The notes: generated by a model from the sequence alone, not told the origin. 64,000 bases of DNA from Platerodrilus igneus (GCA_036346225.1 JARFIW010000995.1:3187716-3251715), one strand, 5' to 3'; shown: positions 46,481 to 57,606, counted from the first letter of the stretch. Numbers and translations are program-made.

Positions 46481-47590
46481 ACGTGACAGACCACTAGATT
46501 TCAGGGTAAATGTATATGAACATCCACGTGAATTTTTCAAAATTGAGGAGGAAGTAGAGCCAGAAACTGAGGAAAAATTATGTTTGCCAATTATTAATAT
46601 AGGAATTTTTGAGAATAATGTAGAAGTATTACTTGATACAGGGGCAGAGGCGAGTTTAATATCGGAGGAATTCGTCAGCAAAATTAGGGATAAGGTTTGT
46701 GATAGAATTATGCCTATAAAGCGTAGCCATTCAGTAGCTCCAAATAAAAAAAAGTTTGCTGTAGTGAATAGTGTTGTGGTGCTTAGGATAGATATAGGAG
46801 GTTTAAGCTGTGAACAGGAGTTTGTAATTGTACCTGGACTGAAGTTTCAGAGCATTTTAGGTATTGATTGTATGATGCAGTTAGGGTTTTGATAGATATG
46901 GAAAGGAAAGTAGTAAGGATTAAGGATAGGGTAGTGCCATGGAAGGGCAGTTATGAAGTCACAGAGGATGACACGGGGTTGAGTATTAATGTAGTAGAGG
47001 TAGAGGATGATGGAGTTAAACAGATCAACACAATAAGATGTCCAGAGGATAGGATAGTAGAGGTTCAAGCTTTAGTACAAAAACATGGAGAATTAGTGGG
47101 GGTAGAAGCAACAGCAGCATATCGGGAGCAGGTGAAGGCAGAATTAAATGAAGATGCACGAAAAATTAATCAACAGACCAAACCGCAATTCCATTGTCCA
47201 CCATCCATGGACACATTTTTGACGAGGTTAAGTGGCAAGTTTGTTTTTAGTAAATTAGATTTAAGGAATTCATTCTGGCTGATCCCATTACACAAGGATT
47301 CTAGAAGATACACAGGATTTTCCGTAGAGGGAAAAATCTATAATTTTAAGGTAGTATCGTTTGGTTTGTCGGCAGAAAAGAAAATAATAATGAATAAGAA
47401 ACAGACAAGTGTAGGGACTGAAGAAGAAGCAATATTTAAGAGTCAGGATAATAGAGATGATGAGTTTATTGTATGTGAGATAATAGGGATGATAAGTATA
47501 GATATAAAAGGGGGAGAAATAGGGATGAAGAGTATTAGGATGGTGAGAAGAAAGACTTGGAGGGTCAAGAAGAGAGTTAGATTTAAATAA
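46480..47590 (+). pseudogene. Protease and truncated reverse transcriptase, copy C
   Basis: The protease frame (open from the gag end to 46892) includes LCLPIINIGIF, LLDTGAEASLISEEF and FVIVPGLKFQSILGIDCMMQ. A one-base loss in a G run at about 46886 (copy A has one G more) moves the rest to the frame 46868-47590. That frame carries the same shortened RT (FVFSKLDLRNSFWLIPLHKD, FKVVSFGLSAE) and the same non-RT tail as copy A. No polymerase, RNase H or integrase active site is present. Confidence 0.82.
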
Positions 47591-48132
47591 CTTGATGAAC
47601 AAAGGATAGAGATAGGTGAATTTTAGTATAGATATAGAATAGAGAGTAGAAATAGGTGTATATAGAAGAGTAGAAGTAAGTGTTTATAGAAAATAAATCT
47701 AGGTATAGGATAAATATGGGAGATAGTGAGAAATAGGTATATAGAATGAGAAGGAAAATTAAATGTAGGAAGAAAATAAGATAGGTTAAGTGTAGATATT
47801 TCTTATAAGATTAGTGGAGAGTTAGGAATAGAATAAGAATAGGATAGATATATAGGATTAGGTAGGGGGAAGTGAGTATAGTTAAAAGTTAAGAATAGGA
47901 TAGGTAGATAGGATGTATATAGGATGTTTATAAAATTAGGTGATAGTTAGGAATAGGATAGGGATATAGGACAGGTGTAAATTTTTTTTTGGATTGGATA
48001 AGGTAGGTAAGTTAGATAGATAAGGGTAGAGAGAGATAGGCAATTTCTTTTGTAAATTTTGTTTTGGCAGTCTAAATGCTTTATATTTGCATTCAAATAA
48101 GTGGGATTATTTGTATTCAAATAAGGGGAAAA
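47591..48132 (+). other. Purine-rich tract and PPT of copy C
   Basis: GATAGG/TAGGA-rich, C-poor low-complexity DNA, then AATAAGGGGAAAA (48120-48132) next to the 3' LTR. Confidence 0.8.
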
Positions 48133-50284
48133 TACTCATATTTAGACCAGGGTAGAAAATTAATGAATTACATCAAATAATTTTAATCACCGTGTATAAG
48201 GAATTTTATTAGATAATACGCTTTATTAAAAAAAACCGTGGAGCATAAAAATTCATTCGTTTCATTAAAAATAAGAGATTTAAATTATTTACAAGACGCT
48301 TTCTATAAAAAGAAGCAGTATTAAAATGCTCAACGTGTAATTTAATTATTCCGAGTAAAGAAACAAATGGAAATTACATGCAAAATTTATATTAATTAAT
48401 TCAAGTTTAAGTAACGAGTATTAAACAAAATGTACAAATAATAATTGAATATTTAATTAGGATTCACTAAAAATTAAAGGGTATTATTTTAATTAAAGTT
48501 AATTGAACCATTAGTAACATATAATATGTATAAAAGCTTGTAAAAACCCAATAATATTCAAATCGTAGAAGTGTTATTTAGAAGTAGGACGATTGAACAC
48601 CTGCGTATTTTTAAGAGTCTCGTTCTGCGTAAATTTTGCAGATAACAAATGGTTACAGAGAATATTGGAGAAACCGTCGCTTAATATTCACGAGAAATGC
48701 TAATAAGGTGGGTTATTTCACAGTCCACGTGGATTGTACAAAACCGATAATAAAGAATATCGATTTGTACCACTCAGAACAAGGTAGATAGAGACAGATA
48801 ATATGCGCAAGACAGAGACACATATAGTAAAAGGCGTGATTTGAGCAACGTCACTGGGTTGCGATTGGTTGAAAATAAGAGGCAAACATGAGAGGTAAAA
48901 ATAACATTTCTGTATAAAAATTAATTAGTTATTCTCAGACGTTGCGAGCGGTGTCGAAATTTCATAGATTTTAAACTTGAACGTGTGCAAATTTTGTGGA
49001 AGCTGTGCCGAGCGATCGAAAAGGGAACATAGAATGACGAAATTCTGGGGATTGTCCGTTTGCGGGACAATACCGACGCACAGGCTAGCTATTATATATA
49101 CCCGTGTTAATATGAGTTTCTCTCTCTTAATTTTTCGATTTTGATTCAATAATTTAAACAGTTTGCTCGTATATTTTGGTAATTATTTAATACTTTAAAA
49201 CAGTTTCTTCTTTACGTGCTACAATGAAAGTAATTTAGTGCACTTAGAAAAGAAGATGCAAGGTAATAAAGTCTAGTTATAATTGAGTACTGTACCAATT
49301 ATTCAAATTTGCAACGACAAATGAATACACAAAAGTAGGCAGTTTTGGCGTATGGCGTGAAAGAAGTATGAATTTCTTGTTATTTTCGGGAGTGTTAATA
49401 ATTAAATGATTCGTAAACGTGACTGTATCCACAAAACAAGATACAGATATACACAGATGAGTTCCGGAAAAGCACTGAAACAACTTTAGATGAATGGTGG
49501 TGTAGAAAATTTTAAAGGCGACCAGTAATCCGAGGACCTAAACATAACCCAGTTGGAATGGTGTGATTAACAGAGGACGATGTACATTGGAGCCACGAGT
49601 GCATTAACCTTCAGGTAACTTATGCTTTGTTGTTCAATTTTTGATGTTTTGGTGTGTGTTGAATAACTTTATAATTTATTTACTTAAAATGGACAATAAT
49701 GAATTTGTACTAACAACAAATTTTTAATTTTAAGGTGAAATTTTCTCGTTTAAGTAGAAAGGAGTATTTAGTATTTATGTTCTTGATGAAAATTTGGGTA
49801 TGTCTTTGAGCTCAATTAGATGAACCTGGTTAATTAACGTAAAAGGGTGGGAGATGCTCCCTTTGTACTCAGACTCAGGTCTGCTAATATTGTTAAATTA
49901 ATTAGTAGGCATCCTACAAGGACTTTAATTCAGGATGCACATTAAAATGATAACAAATTTAATCTTGAAATTTTCTGATACTGAAATTTATGCTGAATTT
50001 TAATTTTGAAATTTTAATGTATTGTGAATATTGATGTAAATAGAGTTAACGTTGGTGTTTGTGGTAGGAATGTGTTTGTTTTTTATATGAATGAGGATGT
50101 AAGTTATCTAGGGGAGCAGCCGAGGCGAAAAGAGTAAAGAGGCGATTAACAGAAGAAAGTCAACGGACCAGGTAATTTAATAGGCTTTTTGTAGGTGTTC
50201 ACAGCAGTCATGACGCCCAATCTGTGGGGCTCGAATTTTTTTTTTTGAAAGGTCCAGTTCCTGCAGATATGAGAGGATTCACAG

Positions 50285-50286
<2 letters not shown>
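48133..50286 (+). mobile_element. 3' LTR of copy C
   Basis: 2,154 bases; contains the PBS-like block TGACGCCCAATCTGTGGGGC at 50211-50234 inside the LTR and ends GATTCACAGCA at the (TA)n tract. Confidence 0.9.

Positions 50287-50345
<59 letters not shown>
50287..50345. repeat. (TA)n-(CA)n tract right of copy C
   Basis: About 45 bases of TA followed by CACACACACACACA; the right border of the retroelement array. Confidence 0.96.
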
Positions 50346-51391
50346 TTAATAATTAATGGACGGGTCAGACTTATAGTATAATACACATGTAAGTTTTTTC
50401 TTTGGGATATAGTCCAAATCAAACAACAGATTAAAATTTAACTTTTTAATCAATCACCTAACGTTTCGGTACATTTTTTGTACCTTTTTCAAAGGTTTAA
50501 TCAACTAAAATATAGAAAATTGAATAAAAAAAACTGCACGATTCATATAATAAATGTGGGTCAAAAATTAAAAAATTGCAACATTGCCTGAAGGACAAGC
50601 GAACGTCGTATACCTGTGGGTCGTTGCGATTAATGTGTTTCATTTGCTTCATCGATGGGTTAACGGTTAGCATTTTTTATGTAATTTTACTCTTGTTAAA
50701 TTTTTAGCGCTTGTAGATACCGACCCTAGTTATAGCCTAAGAAGTTGACTTAAGAATTCGTCTGCAGTGACAGATAGGAATCGTTTGTGAAAACTTAAAA
50801 AATGCCAGCAATTTATTTTCAAGAAGTAATCCTAATTATGCAATGGTTGTTTTTTATTCAAGTTCTTGTGTAATAAGACAAGGAAATGAATTTCGTTATT
50901 GCAAGTTTTTATGCAAGCATTAAATAGTGGCTAGTAAGAACTAATATGATCAGAATTTATTCTTTTTTCGAGGTAAGCCACAATGAGATAAACTTAGACG
51001 TTTAACTTGTTGTTTGCAAGCCGCATCTCCTTCACATTAGTTGGAAAACAAAAGCCTGTTGCATACATTTTCAATCTTGATAAACGGCCTATAAAATATT
51101 TTGCCCACGTATGATTCTTAAGATTTTTGTACCGTAAACTTTCATTTAATTTTGTAAGAACTAACGTTTTTAATTCTAGTAATATTTTAACGAACACCAG
51201 AATGTTTCCTTTTATAACTTTGTTTACTATAAAAGAACCATAAACTTATTGATTTTGGATTAATGATTGTAAACCGTCAATTTAAACGGATCTGGTTTAT
51301 TTAAACAGTACTAACGAATTCTAGTACAGGGGAGTGAAAATTTGATTAAAATATAGATGAATGGTTAAATCTTTAATAACTTTTGTGCATT
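50346..51391. other. Non-coding DNA with a hammerhead-like motif
   Basis: Mostly AT-rich without genes. At 50461-50495 the minus strand reads TTTGAAAAA, a stem GGTAC / GTACC with loop, then GAAACGT. This has the order of the catalytic core of a hammerhead ribozyme (CUGANGA, stem II, GAAA) with the first box degenerate. Penelope-like elements often carry such ribozymes, and a Penelope fragment sits at 34975-35515. The call is tentative. Confidence 0.3.
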
Positions 51392-51533
51392 TGTAGGATA
51401 CTAAATTCCTCAAAAGGTAAATAGTATGTTCGCACTACCATATACGCGGCAGAGCCTCGACAGATTACGAGGGGTTCCTGTTTAACGGTTAAGCCGAGGG
51501 TAAAAAGGATGTTAAATGGCTTTGAGAGAAAAT
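51392..51533 (-). mobile_element. Remnant of 3' LTR of the deleted Gypsy element
   Basis: 142 bases collinear with 52594-52736 with a few substitutions. The LTR end is TGTAG on the + strand. Confidence 0.8.
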
Positions 51534-51567
51534 GGCGTGCTTTTATCAAATCCCATACGTCATCTTC

Positions 51568-52321
51568 TCAATGAGCGGGTAAGAAATCTTCTTTTAATCG
51601 TTTAACTAAAGAATTCCAATCTTTCACTGAACTACGAATACTTCTATGCCAGATAAAACCATCTCCAACAAATAATTCAGAACATCCACGATATAAATCA
51701 GCTTCTGATACAGCTCGAGAATCTGCTAGTTCCTTTACTCGGTCTAAAAATTGATATACTTGTTTTGAATCATCAGAAAATTTCACAGGCCAAGAACTTA
51801 TGGGTATAGAAGGGGTAAGATATGTAACAGTGGGAATAGTTGTACTACCAACTGAGGGAGATTCTGTAGTCATATCTTTACGATCAACTACTAGCTCTAT
51901 TAACTTTCTCATATAAGTCTGCTTCAAGAATAAAAATGGTAGCTAACGTTTCATTTTTAAACAGCACGGCTTCCTCTACATTTTCTGTAGGAAGTTTAAT
52001 TCTCTTGACTCGACCGACGAGATGAAACAGTCTAGATTGTACCCTTTTAAAAATAGAATCTGCAACATTACCATCAAATTCTGACAAAATATTTTCTATA
52101 GACTCAAGCGAAGAATCAATCTCTTTACGTTCTTCTAAAAATGTTGCTGTATACCCAAGAAGATTAATTAAACAACCAAGTTCTTTCACTTCCTTAGCCA
52201 AAAGTCTACCTAAAATTCTCCTTTTCTCTACTATAGACTTACTACTTTCTATACCTCTAATGTTTAACTCGTACTCCAACTCTTCTTTGTGCAAATAAAC
52301 AATCTGTAAAGTATCTGCCAT
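51568..52321 (-). pseudogene. gag of the deleted Gypsy element
   Basis: Two overlapping frames (52321-51884, then 51927-51568, one shift apart) encode a Gag with EELEYELNIRGIESSKSIVE at the N-terminus and SIPISSWPVKFSDDSKQVYQ, FLDRVKELADSRAVSEADLY and WNSLVKRLKEDFLPAH in the capsid-like part. The same blocks, in the same order, occur in the Gag at 10655-12069, so the two elements belong to related lineages. The start ATG at 52319-52321 (MADTLQ) is well placed after the PBS. The C-terminal zinc knuckles are removed by the deletion. Confidence 0.82.
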
Positions 52322-52536
52322 TTCAAAAATTTTAAAAAAAGCTTTTCAACCTCTAAATTTCTAACAGTATTATCTAAAGTGAAAACAGCACTCTCGTTCC
52401 GCTAAATATTTTTGTTCGCCAACTACTAAAAAGAATTTTTTTACGTTGCAGTGTCAATAATTGAAATAACCAAATCGAGGCTTGACGTTAGAGTTGCTAT
52501 AAATGTTTGAATCATCAAAAAAAAAATTTTTCAATC

Positions 52537-52589
52537 GCCCCAAGTTTCGGGCGTCATTGATGTATTATAGCCCCACGTTGTGAGCGCTA
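52537..52589 (-). repeat. Duplicated primer-binding site of the deleted Gypsy element
   Basis: On the + strand GCCCCAAGTTTCGGGCGTCA (52537-52556) and GCCCCACGTTGTGAGCGCTA (52570-52589) are both tRNA-Lys-like 3' ends, each followed by TTGATGTA, which includes the LTR-end bases. This is the two-unit version of the arrangement at 607-750. Confidence 0.75.
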
Positions 52590-52593
52590 TTGA

Positions 52594-53030
52594 TGTAGAA
52601 TACTAAATTCCTCAAAAGGTAAGTAGTATGTTCGCTCTACCATATAGGCGGCAGAGCCTCGACAGATTACGAGGAGTTCCTGTTTAACGGTTAAGACCAG
52701 GGTAAAAAGGATGTTAAATGGCTTTGAGAGAAAAAAGTGTCTTTCTAAAGAGATTTTCCAGCCAGCTAAGCTTCTTCAACTTAGGGCAGAGCTATGAGCT
52801 AGGGTCATAGGGTGGTATACGGTAAAACGATTGAAATTTTATTGCACGCCGCCGTATTTTAATGAGTGTTAAATAAGAAACTATCCGAAGATCAGATACG
52901 GAAATCTTCGAAAAAAAAAATTTAAAACGAGCAACATAAACAAAAATACTTACTTTGGTCTCTGCAATCTGGAATGGGAACGACGATCTCGTGCTATCTG
53001 AAAATTTAACCACACCTAAACATGTTCAAA
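52594..53030 (-). mobile_element. 5' LTR of the deleted Gypsy element (outer edge uncertain)
   Basis: The part to 52736 is confirmed by the second LTR piece. Beyond it the LTR probably continues, but without a complete partner its start cannot be fixed. Confidence 0.55.
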
Positions 53031-56000
53031 CTAGGGTTTCGTTAGAGCCTAGTTACTTTATCACAAAAAAAATTATAAATAAATCCACTAGTCAAAATTA
53101 TACTTTCAAAAAAAACTTTTAACTTTAACACCAATAATATCTTTCTTCAATGCCAAAATTTCATATTTGTAAACTGTTTGCTTCTGTAGGACAATTACTG
53201 CTGACTTCAATGAAAGAAAATTTTATGACAACTTATTATTTTTTCTATTAATTTCAAAAATATATATATATACATTGTTTATATAAAGCTATCTATACGA
53301 AGACTTTCGAAACAGTTCCTTTATTACGATTAAACATTAATCTCCGAGCATTCGTGGGATATCTTTCTAATTGCATAATTTACTTTAATTCTCTATAAGA
53401 AATATATGATTTTCATTTTTTATGTTACAGTTACTTTATGATACTTGAATAGGATCCTGTTTAGTTTACAAGAAACAAATTAAATGTTCAAAAGAAATTT
53501 GCAGGTTATAACACTATATTTTTAATAGATATCTAATAGAATCAAAGGTCAAAGAAAAATATTTATATCAACATTAAGCTATACTTAAAGTGTACTATCA
53601 AAATGTGTTATACACAATAATTCGGCAAACAATTCTTATCGTATCACATGTTTAGTTATGCAAACATTTTAATACAACTTTGTAACTTCAAAGTTAATCT
53701 TACAAAAATACCTTGAAAATATTAAGGTCATTTATGCATTATCCAAGTACTAAATTTCAAACTAAATTTTACGTGAATCAAATTAACTGATCTTCGAACC
53801 TTCACAAAATTGCGAGAATTAATTTAAATAAACATATATATAGCTTCTTCGAAAATTATTTGTGCATTTTAAATGAATGTTCCTTGAAAAGAATATAGGT
53901 ATAAAAATGAAAGATGACTCACCGCTAGATATCTGCTTGGCGGCTGAATTTTCTTTAACATCTATGTACTTACAATTGTGGTTGTGCGCAGCTGAAACAG
54001 GTGTCCTCTATACTAACCAACCATTTGTGGGGATTTCCACACTTTTGCCTAGCAACAATTGAAGCTGCATTTCAGTCTCGTACTTATATGGTTAACGATT
54101 GTTTTATATAATACGTAATTTTCATTGCTTTATTACGTGAAGCTTGAAATTAATATTTTAAAACTCGGAATTAATACTGTCTTCATATTTAATATTTGTT
54201 ACGTTAAACTTTAAAACTCTAAACTTAAAAACTTGCGCTGAAATCAAACGGGAAAATAGAATTTAGAAGTAAGTTTGCGAATTATTTTCTTACCGTAGAA
54301 ATATATTTACAACTATCTTAGGTCGATTCTACAACTCAAACTAAATTCATGGTATACGTTGACTCCACTTGACTATCTGTTGGGGCGGCATGTTTAATTA
54401 AAAACCTGCAGGCACTTGATAACACTGGTATTCGGATTACATCTGATATCAAAATGGCTTCCACCACGAGGCAATGTTAACTATTCAAGCATGCGCCGGG
54501 AAGAGGGATATTGAATCAAGATACAAGCAAATAGAAGAGTACTTAAAATTTACTTTGGCTATTCTAATGTAGATTGCGTACTATGTATGAATTTATAATA
54601 TAAGGTTTCAATAGAAATTTAATATTTATTGACTAGTTGTATTGAACAAAAGCGTATATTTAAATAGCCGAAAATCGTAATTGTTACACTTTTTTTTTGA
54701 AAGATATGTTAAAACATTAATTTTGCTATTTACCAAAGAAAACTATTCACATTTATGCTACTCTATTTTGGACAAGTATGTTCAAATCTTAACAATTTAA
54801 AGTATATAATTTTTAGTCATAACATTTAAGGAAGGTAAGAAAATTAATTCATATTCCAAAAAAATATTCAAAGTGGAAGGTAATAATAGAACCAACAAGT
54901 AAATGTATTATGAGGTGCTGTTTATGATTTAGTCTATTTGATCGTTTTCCTGTACGGATAAAGGTATTCTTTATTTTTTATATTTCATCTTTTTATTTTT
55001 TAAAAGAATTTAAACACATTTGAGAACACTTAGTGTTCTCTTTTTGTAATCGTAATAACTTTATTTCAAAATCTGCGTCTTTTTTGATAGGGAATAGGTC
55101 TTCACTCATCAAATGCTATTTTCTTACACTGAAGATTTTCACGTCCGCCTCCAGGCTACGCGCTGCATTATTTTTTAATTTTTGGACTTAGTGGCTATTC
55201 ATAATTTTTTTTATATAATAGACCCTTAAAAATATTAAATGAGTAACCGTAACAAGGTTAAAAGGTAAAATTTTATACTTTGTGGTATAGGAAGTGTATT
55301 TACAATTAATAGTGTTTGCATTTTTGAAGATACACAAATAGTGTCTCCAGTGATAAATTTAAGTACGTGACTTTTTTTTTCAGAGTCAACGCTGACAACA
55401 AGTTTTGGTAGGTTGTTCATCAACTGATTTGTAAACAATTTTTAATAAATTGTTGATGATTTATTTATAGATCTTGAGTTAATTGTCGGAGAGTTTCTGC
55501 ATCCTCCTTCAATCAAATTTATTTTTATTCGTGTTTAAAAATGCTGTGGCACCCTGTTTTTTTTTAAATTTTAGGTTACTATATTCAACCCATGCTCAAA
55601 ACTCATGCTCTTTCGTGAATTAAGGCTCAAGCTAGTCGTTGATACAGTAGGTGGGCAGGTAATATAGTTTTTGTGTGCCCATTTTTTGTTTTACTGGAAT
55701 TTGAGAATCCCATACGTGAAGCATCCACTATTGTTTCACTGAGGCCCAACACTAGAGCCCACCGTATGTTTCGAGGTTACTATAAAAGTGTATTTAATTG
55801 TTTTATACGATTAAGAAAAGGTTCCAACAAAATTATAAAAGCCAAAGAAGTTATGAGGAAAAATGCGAGATTCGTAAGTTCGTGTACTTTTATTCACGAC
55901 TTCGTAATTAAAATACCATTAAGACTAACGCTTCGTATTTAGCAGGAAAAGCTTAATTATTGCAATCAAATTCTCAATACCATTTCAGTACTATGTATTG

Positions 56001-56789
56001 AAAAGAAGTTGGCACAAATTTGCATAAAATCTCGGGAAGCGTGATCACCTAACAGATACTTGCAGTAAAATAAATGCAAATTTATAATTCCAAAGCGAAG
56101 TGAAAATTAAATTGTGAATCATACAGTTCCTGTACTACATATTTATTTTACTGTTTTGCAATTATGAAACTGATTCTTCTGGTGCAGAACAGTATGCAAA
56201 TGCTGAGGTGCCGGAATTACGAGTTTGTTTATGTGTGAGAAATTCGAAGAAATTGCTTTCAGCAACACGGTATGCAAGCGAAGAAAAATTAAGATCTAGT
56301 AGTCTGTGGAAAGTTTATTTTATAACCACTGTAAAAAAATTTAAAAAAAAATGCTGATTATTACGATTCTTTTAGAATATAGTTTTTAGAAGGCTCGCGC
56401 TTTGGTTGATGCAGCTCTCTACTATTTCTTATACTGTGGTAACTTTTTCATAGCCTTGTAACTATTTTAAACTTATGTTTTTTTAAACTGGTCTATATAC
56501 TCGAGACTTTGCATTCATCAGCGAACTTTACTTTCTGCCTTGGTCTCTATCCGTTCCTTCATACCTCACTACGGCGCACATATCATTTTATCAAGCTTAA
56601 ACTCAAGACACCTATTTTTTCAACTTCTTTGATTTTATTGCTTGAAACTGATGTCACAAACGTTACAGATCCCTATCTTGATTGGAACAGAAAGGATTCG
56701 GCAAAATTCAAAATTTTCCAAATAAAAAAATTTGCTTTCTGGCCAGTGTAGTACCTTCGGATGGATAATTAGATAATCAAATATAGCGT
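53031..56789. other. AT-rich DNA, presumed intron 3 of the receptor gene
   Basis: No supported exon, transposon end or RNA gene. The small frames (53877-54062, 55673-55942, 56509-56751) show no family motif and no splice-site support. None encodes a second transmembrane helix with the R-C-x-R-x-x-I-H-x-N-L pattern expected of the next receptor exon. Confidence 0.4.
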
Positions 56790-57605
56790 AGCTCGCAAAA
56801 GAGTGTGGTCTTACTTTTCATCAAAAATACAAAATTAGAAAACTTCTTAGGGTTCTCATATTTTTTCTAATGAAACTTGTGCCTCACAAAGTGTACCTTC
56901 AATTTTCTTTATAAATTGATCATTAACGTAGTCGTTTTGGATTTCTAGTATTTTATTCTAGTGTAAGTCGAAGCTAGCAAAGAAGTGTACTATTAATTTT
57001 CTTTAAAAATACGCAACTAACAAAGTTCTTTTAATTTTTTTCTAATGTAAGTTAAAACTAGCAATGATGTGTACTATTAATTTTTTTAAAAATACACAAC
57101 TAACAAAGTTGTTTCTAGTTTCTGTATTTTTTTCTAATGGAACTTGAAACTTACAAAGGAGTATATTTTTAGTTTTCTTTAAAAATACACAATTAACAAA
57201 GATCTTTCGGGTTTTTAATTATTTCTCACGTAAGTTGAAATTCGCAAAAAACTGTATCTTTAATTTTCTTAAGCATACACAATCATCGCAGTTCTTTCGG
57301 GTATTTTTTTATGTTACTTGTACCTCACAAAGGAGTGTAGTTTTATTTTTTATTAAATACGTAATTAGCAAACTCCTTTCGGGTTCTGTAACTTGTAACC
57401 CGCAAAGTGGTGTACTTTTAATTTTCTTTAAAAGTACACTATTAGCAAGGTTGTTCGGGGTTTTAATTCTAGTATAAGTTGAAGCTCGCAAAGAATTGTA
57501 CTTTTTTTTTAAATACACAATTAGCAAAGTTCGTTCGTGTTTTCATATTTTTTTCTAATATAACTTGTGGCTAGCAAAAAAGTGTACTCTTACTTTTCTT
57601 TAGAA

Positions 57606-57606
<1 letters not shown>
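56790..57606. repeat. Degenerate tandem array, about 10 units of 76-94 bases
   Basis: A unit of the form AAATACACAATTAGCAAAG-TTCTTTCGGGTTTT-TTCTAATGTAAGTTGAAACT-CGCAAAGAAGTGTAC recurs. The CAAAG/GCAAA marker falls at about 56838, 56928, 57021, 57103, 57197, 57288, 57368, 57444 and 57523. Units are diverged in sequence and length. The frames within (57235-57477 and others) are by-products. Confidence 0.88.

Larger units (their letters stand above)
42820..50286 (+). mobile_element. Copy C: complete non-autonomous Gypsy-type element, subfamily 2
   Basis: 5' LTR 42820-44959, PBS 44964-44985, intact gag 45100-46479, protease plus truncated RT to 47590, purine-rich tract, PPT 48120-48132, 3' LTR 48133-50286, with (TA)n on both sides. 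It is the best-preserved copy in the window, yet it lacks RNase H, integrase and most of RT. Confidence 0.92.
51392..53030 (-). mobile_element. Internally deleted Gypsy element
   Basis: In minus orientation: 5' LTR starting at or beyond 52737 and ending at 52594, duplicated PBS (52537-52589), gag frames (52321-51568), then a direct jump into the last 142 bases of the 3' LTR (51533-51392). The two LTR pieces match from TGTAG-ATACTAAATTCCTCAAAAGG to GGCTTTGAGAGAAAA. All of pol and the start of the 3' LTR are missing. The outer edge of the 5' LTR is not defined; about 53030 is a guess. Confidence 0.75.

Noticed and set aside
53877..54062. Candidate fourth receptor exon
   Set aside because: The peptide lacks the R-C-x-R-x-x-I-H-x-N-L pattern of loop 1/TM2 and has no phase-2 acceptor.
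55673..55942. 89-codon frame as a gene
   Set aside because: No motif, no conserved neighbours, no splice evidence.
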